Shown: piece by piece, positions 7,964 through 12,208 of the stretch
Layout: each line of letters opens with the position of its first letter
Position numbering within the stretch: position 1 is the stretch's first letter
NCBI GenBank assembly: GCA_913053915.1
Contig: CAJXGP010000016.1
Location: forward strand, 1-12,208
From: an uncultured Ignavibacteriales bacterium
GTDB taxonomy: Bacteria; Bacteroidota; Ignavibacteria; Ignavibacteriales; Ignavibacteriaceae
Direction of reading: 5' to 3'
DNA length: 12,208 nucleotides
Translations under genes and position numbers: made by a program
Notes under the pieces: model-generated
Seen by the model: only the letters and a program-made list of their open reading frames with translations
Database searches by the model: none
Told to the model about the DNA's origin: nothing

Positions 7964-8701
7964 ATGAAACAAATTATAGCAGCACTATTTCTAGTATCGA
8001 CGCTCTCATTTTCACAAACCATTATATATAAAAACCACCTTTCTTTGGAAAATTCGCTTAAAAAAAATCCCTATTCTCAGATTCACTTCAATAATAATTT
8101 GTTTTCTTCAGAAATACATCGAAAGAGTGCCGGATTAGCAATTATTTATTCTCTTCTATTACCCGGCATGGGCGAGCTATATGCCGGTTCATATTCGTCC
8201 GGTAAATATTTTACAATTGCTGAAGCTTCCTTATGGGGAATGTATTTTAGTTTTAATACATACAGCAATTGGAAAAGAGATAAATATATTGAATATGCAA
8301 CTTACAAAGCCGGTGTAAATCCGCAAGGGAAAGATCCCAAATACTACGGCATCATAGGTGATTACATGACTATTAACGATTATAATAATAGCAAAGCCAG
8401 GGAAAGAAACTTTTCTACAATGTATCCCACTAATCAATATTATTGGAAATGGAACAGTAAACAAGATAGAAAGTCTTATAGAAATTTATGGACTACAAGT
8501 GAAGTATCTCATAATGCATTGAGGTTTATCATCGGCGGTTTAATTTTAAACAGGATTGCCAGTGTGATAAATGCTGTTCGGCTCGTAACAAGATATAATA
8601 ACGGTATAAATTCTGAAACAACATGGAACATTTCGGCCGGTGTTTCCAAACTGGCAAATTTACCGTATGGTATAGTTATAAATTTTCAAACGGAATTTTA
8701 A
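7964..8701 (+). CDS. Secreted or membrane protein, DUF5683-like, function unknown
   Basis: The 245-residue protein has a clear N-terminal export signal: KQ, a hydrophobic run IIAALFLVSTL, and a likely signal-peptidase I site after SFS (residue 17). A hydrophobic stretch RKSAGLAIIYSLLLPGMGELYAGSY (53-77) matches, from memory, the core pattern of DUF5683-type proteins of Bacteroidota and Ignavibacteria. A second apolar segment (82-100) and a third (186-208) follow, separated by a Tyr/Asn/Lys-rich polar region (101-180). The protein ends in Phe, which can mark outer-membrane proteins but proves little. No catalytic motif is visible. The ATG follows an A-rich run without a Shine-Dalgarno sequence, 22 bases after mtaB, so co-transcription is likely, though the functions look unrelated. 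The envelope location is well supported; the family assignment is from pattern recall, and function is unknown. Confidence 0.6.
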   Translation: MKQIIAALFLVSTLSFSQTIIYKNHLSLENSLKKNPYSQIHFNNNLFSSEIHRKSAGLAIIYSLLLPGMGELYAGSYSSGKYFTIAEASLWGMYFSFNTYSNWKRDKYIEYATYKAGVNPQGKDPKYYGIIGDYMTINDYNNSKARERNFSTMYPTNQYYWKWNSKQDRKSYRNLWTTSEVSHNALRFIIGGLILNRIASVINAVRLVTRYNNGINSETTWNISAGVSKLANLPYGIVINFQTEF

Positions 8702-8722
8702 TCTAATAGCCTAATTCCAACG

Positions 8723-8742
8723 AAATAAAAAAACTTTTATTT
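8723..8742. terminator. AT-only inverted repeat between convergent genes
   Basis: AAATAAAA (8723-8730) and TTTTATTT (8735-8742) are perfectly complementary around a four-base AAAC loop. The repeat sits 22 bases after the stop of the secreted-protein gene and 60 bases past the 3' end of the oppositely oriented tmRNA. It could stop transcription from both sides, but an A/T-only stem is weak and may be chance in this composition. Confidence 0.35.
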
Positions 8743-8802
8743 TGATTAAATTGAACCAAATTAATCTACAATAAGTCAGGAGTTCTGATTATAGAAGATT
8801 TG

Positions 8803-9160
8803 TGGAGGTGGCGGGAGTCGAACCCGCGTCCGAGATTAAGATCCAAAGAACATCTACACATATAGTCTGTCATTTAATTTAACTTAAAGCTACCGGACAG
8901 GCACGCATCACCTTAAGCTTACCCATTAATGGATTCATCTCCTCTATAAGGGCGATAGATTTGGATATCATATCTAAACGACGTTCTTCTAAATCCCGAT
9001 ATGAGAAAATTTAGAGAACGGCTGCGTCTTTATTACGCAGCTAAGGCGTAGTTATTTTCGCCAGTTATTGTTTTATTCCCAATTGTTTTACGTGTACTTT
9101 GGGGAACACGATGTGCAGTTCTATGCTTCTCTAATCCCGTCGAAACCAAAATTCACCCCC
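8803..9160 (-). ncRNA. ssrA: Transfer-messenger RNA (tmRNA)
   Basis: tmRNA rescues ribosomes stalled on mRNAs lacking a stop codon and tags the nascent protein for proteolysis, with Lon among the proteases known to degrade tagged proteins. The 5' end reads GGGGGTGAATTTTGGTTTCG followed by ACGGGATT, the classic tmRNA start. The 3' end has a T-arm GCGGG-TTCGACT-CCCGC, and the acceptor strand CACCTCC pairs with GGGGGTG. Position 8803 is the discriminator A. The next bases are CAA, so the CCA tail is not encoded and must be added. The first pseudoknot is visible: CGTGT (9110-9106) with ACACG (9095-9091), and TCCC (9105-9102) with GGGA (9080-9077). The tag stops lie in the loop of a hairpin GCTGCG/CGCAGC (9041-9036 with 9026-9021). 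The 358-base one-piece form is of normal length. No convincing promoter or terminator was found. Confidence 0.97.
9033..9062 (-). other. tmRNA tag-peptide reading frame, GENNYALAA
   Basis: Within the tmRNA, after the conserved TAACTGGCGA context, the frame GGC GAA AAT AAC TAC GCC TTA GCT GCG is followed by two stops (TAA TAA, 9035-9030). It encodes GENNYALAA, with the usual degradation-tag end Ala-Leu-Ala-Ala, preceded by the alanine carried by tmRNA itself. From memory, GENNYALAA or close variants occur in Bacteroidota, whereas green sulfur bacteria use a different tag. Confidence 0.93.
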
Positions 9161-9460
9161 AATTAGCGGTGATCTTAAAAAATAGATTTATGTAAGAGTT
9201 CAATCTGAAAAGCTGATATTCTCACATTATTATTTTAACGGAAACCGTCCTCACAAATAAAAAGTGAAGATTTATTAAAAATTCCAGTTTTTTAGATTTC
9301 CATTTTCCACTTCCGTAAAATCAATTTTTAGACCGATCTCATTTAATGATTTATAAGTCTCCTCTAAAAAGGTATTCTTCAAATGGAGAAATTTTGATTT
9401 TTGTTAATATTTACAACTTGAAAATTTACGATCGACCTTTTTAGATACGCATCATTTATA
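9161..9460. other. Non-coding gap between tmRNA and PduO-type gene
   Basis: These 300 bases carry no plausible reading frame on either strand. The right-hand third is repeat copy A (9363-9447). The left part should contain the tmRNA promoter on the minus strand, but no well-spaced pair of boxes is evident. A small perfect hairpin, ACGG-AAA-CCGT, lies at 9238-9248. Confidence 0.6.
9363..9447. repeat. Intergenic repeat, copy A
   Basis: An 11-base perfect inverted repeat bounds this element: TCTAAAAAGGT at 9363-9373 and ACCTTTTTAGA at 9435-9445. Its right end, CGACCTTTTTAGATA (9433-9447), and the internal GTTAATA are identical to copy B, and about two-thirds of the aligned bases match by hand alignment. 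A central hairpin can form around the GTTAATA loop (arms about 9392-9401 and 9413-9423). The element starts 13 bases behind the stop of the PduO-type gene and may reach into its 3' untranslated region. No transposase or clear target duplication is present. Confidence 0.65.
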
Positions 9461-10009
9461 CTATTTCTGCCAAATAACGTCCGGGATATTGGCGATTTTA
9501 TTTTCATAACGTGAAAGAACAAAAAATAAATCCGATAATCTATTTAAGTAAGTTATAATATTATTATTAACTTTCTCTCTTTTACTAAGCGAAACCGCTT
9601 TTCGTTCCGCCCTCCTGCAAATTGTTCTGCAAACATGTAAAAACGCTGCACTTTTAGTTCCACCGGGCAGGATAAAATTTTTCAACGGCAGTAGTTTCTC
9701 TTCAAATTTATCAATCTCTTTTTCTATTTCTTCAGAATATGATTCTTGTACTCTTACTATATTTAATTTTCTATTTTTCAGGTTATAAGGAGTTGACAGA
9801 TCAGAACCGGTAGAAAAGAGTTGATTCTGTATTTTTTCCAATAGAATTAGTATTTCCTCATCTTTAATTTCTGTTATTGTCAGGCCTATAAAAGAATTCA
9901 ACTCATCTATTGTTCCGTAAGCATCAATTCTTTCAGAGCTTTTTGAAATTCTTACACCACCAAATAATCCGGTTTCTCCTTTATCTCCCGTTTTGGTATA
10001 AATTTTCAT
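9461..10009 (-). CDS. pduO: Cob(I)alamin adenosyltransferase, PduO type
   Basis: This enzyme transfers the 5'-deoxyadenosyl group of ATP to cob(I)alamin, making coenzyme B12 for radical enzymes such as methylmalonyl-CoA mutase. The 182-residue protein has the N-terminal ATP-binding motif KIYTKTGDKGETGLFGG (2-18), then RIDAYGTIDELNSFIG (27-42), LPGGTKSAAFLHVCRTICRRAER (114-136) with its arginine cluster, and YLNRLSDLFFVLSR (154-167). All are hallmarks of the PduO/MMAB family, and the length is standard. The start ATG overlaps the ygfZ stop as ATGA, without its own Shine-Dalgarno sequence, so translation is probably coupled to ygfZ. No cobalamin biosynthesis gene is nearby, so it may serve salvage of imported corrinoid; that is inference. 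The symbol is the family name; the reaction is well supported. Confidence 0.93.
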   Translation of the reverse strand: MKIYTKTGDKGETGLFGGVRISKSSERIDAYGTIDELNSFIGLTITEIKDEEILILLEKIQNQLFSTGSDLSTPYNLKNRKLNIVRVQESYSEEIEKEIDKFEEKLLPLKNFILPGGTKSAAFLHVCRTICRRAERKAVSLSKREKVNNNIITYLNRLSDLFFVLSRYENKIANIPDVIWQK

Positions 10010-11112
10010 TTTTTAGATTTTAAATTGTGCACGATAACTTCTACTGAATTATTATGCGAATTTCTAATTATCAATTTTGTACCTTCCTCTGAATATGCTT
10101 TTCTTACATAAGCTAGACCGAGCAATTTATCTGATTTTTTAGAATAAGCCAAAGAAGTAATTTTTCCAACATTTTTATCATTTTCATCGAACAAAGTATA
10201 CTCCTCATTTTTATCGACCATCTTCTCTATTGTTATCCGCTTTAATTTTCTTTGTACTTTATCAAAAGCATCTAAACGAGCAATAACTTCTTGTCCAATA
10301 TAACAACCTTTTTTAAAATTTACTAAGTTTATTAATTCTACTTCGTAGGGGTTATAAAGATCGTTTAATTCATTTGGTGCTGCGGGTATGCCGTGTTCCA
10401 CTCTATATAAATTATAGGCATCTTCACCAACCATCTTGAAATCGAATGGTCCTTTATTGTTCTGCATATATTTAACAATTCCAAGACCGTTGCCGGCTTC
10501 CGTAATAATGATGAAGTTATTATGGCCATCTTCGCCAATGCGTTTTACAAGAAAAAACATCATTCCCTCAACAATAGCGATTTTGAATGAATCACGTTCG
10601 GTTTTATTGACAATTTCACCAGCCAACAAAGTTATGAAAGAATCAGCTTGCGGACCTATTACTTGTAAGACAGTATATTTACCGGCAGCATCCGATAATT
10701 TTACGTCATCAGTAAGAACATACTTTGATATCCAACTCATTACTTTACCTTTATTATGAAAGCTGCACAAAAGCAACTGGTGATCTTCAAAATTTAAGAT
10801 TGAGGCTACATCAATTATTCTTCCTTTCTCAGTAGTAAAAATTGTGTCTACCAAACTTCCTTTGGCAACATCTTTCAAAGAATTAGTTGTGATCCTGTGT
10901 AGAAAATCCATTGCGTCTTTCCCGCTCAGTTCTATAATTCCTTCATGAGAAATATTTCTCACACCTACACCTTTGAAAAGCGCATATATCTCATCATCAA
11001 TATTTGAATAAGATTTAATTAAGTTTGGAGTATCCGGATCACTAATTACCGGATAACCCAACGAGTCAAAATATTCTAAAAATAAATTCGTTATTGTTTC
11101 AATCCCTGTCAT
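10006..11112 (-). CDS. ygfZ: YgfZ/GcvT-like folate-dependent Fe-S cluster protein
   Basis: YgfZ proteins use tetrahydrofolate to support assembly or repair of certain iron-sulfur enzymes, including, in E. coli, the methylthiotransferase MiaB. The 368-residue product starts its fold with GVGVRNISHEGIIELSGKDAMDFLHRITTN (48-77), typical of the GcvT/YgfZ superfamily. The YgfZ signature K-G-C-Y-I-G-Q-E, which distinguishes it from the glycine-cleavage T protein, lies at 268-275. YRVEHGIPAAPNEL (236-249) precedes it. A C-terminal beta-barrel region is consistent with GcvT-type folds. A well-spaced AGGAG fixes the start. The gene overlaps the PduO-type gene by ATGA. MtaB, an Fe-S methylthiotransferase of the same family as a known YgfZ client, is encoded 2 kb away on the other strand; a functional link is possible but not shown. 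Confidence 0.92.
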   Translation of the reverse strand: MTGIETITNLFLEYFDSLGYPVISDPDTPNLIKSYSNIDDEIYALFKGVGVRNISHEGIIELSGKDAMDFLHRITTNSLKDVAKGSLVDTIFTTEKGRIIDVASILNFEDHQLLLCSFHNKGKVMSWISKYVLTDDVKLSDAAGKYTVLQVIGPQADSFITLLAGEIVNKTERDSFKIAIVEGMMFFLVKRIGEDGHNNFIIITEAGNGLGIVKYMQNNKGPFDFKMVGEDAYNLYRVEHGIPAAPNELNDLYNPYEVELINLVNFKKGCYIGQEVIARLDAFDKVQRKLKRITIEKMVDKNEEYTLFDENDKNVGKITSLAYSKKSDKLLGLAYVRKAYSEEGTKLIIRNSHNNSVEVIVHNLKSKK

Positions 11113-11117
11113 TAATA

Positions 11118-11122
11118 CTCCT
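11118..11122 (-). promoter_or_regulatory. Ribosome binding site of ygfZ
   Basis: AGGAG (reading 11122 to 11118) lies five bases before the ygfZ ATG and confirms that start. As the only such site for the overlapping ygfZ and PduO-type pair, it probably drives entry for both. Confidence 0.7.
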
Positions 11123-11348
11123 GCTTTTTCTGCTAATTTTATATCAACACTAAATAAATCTTATTTATGAATTTGTTAAAAAGTTTGAGGATGATTATTC
11201 GATGAAAAACTTCTACCAAACAATTTTTTCTAAACAAAATATAGAGTCTAGTAAAAAATTATTAATAATTCATGTAAGATATAAAAAAGGAGAAAACATT
11301 ATATAAATCTAAAAGACAGGGTTAAAGATACTAAATTTTTAAATTATT

Positions 11349-11425
11349 AAGGTATTTTATTGTGAGAAAGCTCGATTATTGTTAATACTCATAATTCGAG
11401 AACTAGGATGCGACCTTTTTAGATA
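11349..11425. repeat. Intergenic repeat, copy B
   Basis: This matches copy A: AAGGTAT at 11349-11355, GATTATTGTTAATA near 11374-11387, and CGACCTTTTTAGATA at 11411-11425. The ends can pair through AAGGT/ACCTT only, less than the 11 bases of copy A. A stronger central hairpin forms between CTCGATTAT (11371-11379) and ATAATTCGAG (11391-11400) with one bulged T. It lies 17 bases behind the stop of the uncharacterised minus-strand gene, the same placement and orientation as copy A behind its neighbour. Confidence 0.65.
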
Positions 11426-11442
11426 TGTCATTATCAGGAAGG

Positions 11443-12208
11443 TTAATATGGTCTAGTTTGTCTATGATTTCTTGTATTATAATATAAACTATCCTTAGGA
11501 TCCCAAATGAAGGCTACTGAATCTTTAGCATAAACTCTATCGGGAAGATTAATATATACATATTCATAATAATCAGGATATTTATCATTATTAACATTAG
11601 CAAGGGTTCTCTTAAAATCGGTTCCCTCGTAGGTCATAAGAAGATGGGGTCTAGAAGTCAGCCCATTTATAAGAAAATAATTATAATCGATATGTCCAAT
11701 ACCTCTCGCATAATAGAAATCCACTTTTATGTATCGAGTACCGTTATATTTCCATTTTTTCATTCGCAAATAATTAAATCCACCATGTGATGGAATGGGT
11801 ATTTCCCACACTTTCGTAAAAATGTCATCTTCACATTTGAACAATGTCAAATAAAAGAAAGCAGTACCGAGTTGAGTACTATCCAAGTCTATAAAACTTT
11901 GGTCATATCCCACAATATTTTTTGGTTCGATTAATCTTTCACCGGGTTTGGACATGGCGATGACAGTAAAAATATAAGTGCCCTTTTGCTTATAATAAAT
12001 TACGGCAGGCTTTGGAATATTATATGTTAAAGTTTTATCGAAATTAACGACATAAGTTCCGGGTGGATAATTATTAAAGACATATTCCACAAGATTTAAT
12101 GTATCGCAAGGATTTTCGTTGTTAGATTCTTTCTTCTTTTGTTCCAGTTGGTATTGTTGTAATTCGGCACTGGTTGTAGGTGAATAAGCAGCTGTTCCAA
12201 TTCCTTTA
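11443..12208 (-). CDS. Uncharacterised protein, N terminus outside window
   Basis: I do not recognise this gene. The frame is open from the window edge: the GTG at 12090 is only an internal codon, with no ribosome binding site, and coding continues upstream through a Gln/Lys/Glu-rich segment (YQLEQKKKESNNENPCDTLNL) to base 12208. At least 255 residues are therefore present. The body is rich in Tyr, Phe, Asn, Asp and Lys, with alternating aromatic and polar residues suggesting beta structure (FNNYPPGTYVVNF, AFFYLTLF, YIKVDFYYARGIGH). Near the end, LANVNNDKYPDYYEYVY resembles the Asp/Asn-rich core of FG-GAP/VCBS-type repeats of extracellular proteins, though only one copy is seen. A surface or secreted location is a guess; any signal peptide would lie outside the window. 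The stop at 11443 is followed 17 bases later by repeat copy B. Confidence 0.7.
   Translation of the reverse strand, partial: KGIGTAAYSPTTSAELQQYQLEQKKKESNNENPCDTLNLVEYVFNNYPPGTYVVNFDKTLTYNIPKPAVIYYKQKGTYIFTVIAMSKPGERLIEPKNIVGYDQSFIDLDSTQLGTAFFYLTLFKCEDDIFTKVWEIPIPSHGGFNYLRMKKWKYNGTRYIKVDFYYARGIGHIDYNYFLINGLTSRPHLLMTYEGTDFKRTLANVNNDKYPDYYEYVYINLPDRVYAKDSVAFIWDPKDSLYYNTRNHRQTRPY

Larger units (their letters stand above)
11113..11442. other. Non-coding gap upstream of ygfZ
   Basis: This 330-base AT-rich stretch holds no convincing gene. Next to ygfZ is its ribosome binding site; its promoter should lie here too, but no box pair stands out. The left flank of the uncharacterised gene contains repeat copy B (11349-11425). 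The middle (about 11200-11340) shows only A/T-rich sequence and a 34-codon frame that I do not accept as a gene. Confidence 0.6.

Noticed and set aside
9198..9203. Minus-strand TTGAAC upstream of tmRNA as a -35 box
   Set aside because: The nearest TAAGAT box is 20 bases away and too far from the mature 5' end to be convincing.
10436..10759. 107-codon plus-strand frame inside ygfZ
   Set aside because: It is the antisense of a well-supported YgfZ coding region and has no ribosome binding site or family likeness; the same holds for the antisense frames inside lon, msrC and rpsA.
11202..11306. 34-codon plus-strand frame (MKNFYQTIF...) upstream of ygfZ
   Set aside because: Short, A/T-driven composition, only a distant GAGG upstream, and no recognisable features; chance is the simpler explanation.
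12088..12090. GTG start for the right-edge gene
   Set aside because: No ribosome binding site, and the same frame continues without a stop to the end of the window.
1..12208. Search for CRISPR arrays, transposases, phage genes, toxin-antitoxin pairs or defence genes
   Set aside because: None found on either strand; the window is housekeeping genes plus the short repeats described.

Overview
The window is ordinary chromosomal DNA from an AT-rich bacterium (roughly one-third G+C by eye), and nearly all of it is housekeeping genes. I infer a member of the Bacteroidota/Chlorobiota (FCB) assemblage, most plausibly an Ignavibacteria-like lineage. The reasons are the base composition, a tmRNA whose tag reads GENNYALAA (a Bacteroidota-type tag, from memory), no encoded CCA on the tmRNA, several starts without a Shine-Dalgarno sequence, and a secreted protein resembling the DUF5683 type common in that group. 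No marker in the window settles the taxonomy.

Plus-strand half (1-8701). The window opens inside lon, at its AAA+ Walker A motif. The lon stop abuts msrC (free methionine-R-sulfoxide reductase), and dnaX (clamp-loader tau subunit) follows 12 bases later, so the three look co-transcribed. After a 113-base gap come cmk (cytidylate kinase) and, after a 323-base leader region, rpsA (six-domain ribosomal protein S1). A clear hairpin terminator closes rpsA. Then mtaB (tRNA ms2t6A37 methylthiotransferase) and a secreted uncharacterised protein lie 22 bases apart.

Minus-strand half (8803-12208). A complete tmRNA gene (ssrA) faces the plus-strand genes. Upstream of it, on the same strand, are ygfZ and a PduO-type cob(I)alamin adenosyltransferase, which overlap by ATGA. 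At the right edge is an uncharacterised protein whose frame stays open to the end of the window, so its N terminus is missing.

Together the genes cover protein quality control (Lon, tmRNA, MsrC), translation (S1, tmRNA, MtaB), replication (DnaX), nucleotide metabolism (Cmk) and cofactor or Fe-S upkeep (YgfZ, PduO; MtaB is an Fe-S enzyme). There is no defence island, CRISPR array, transposase or prophage. The less ordinary signals are non-coding. A pair of diverged ~80-base repeats (9363-9447 and 11349-11425) shares a foldable hairpin and sits just behind two minus-strand genes. The rpsA leader has the makings of a pseudoknot. An in-frame A AAA AAG slippery heptamer lies late in dnaX.
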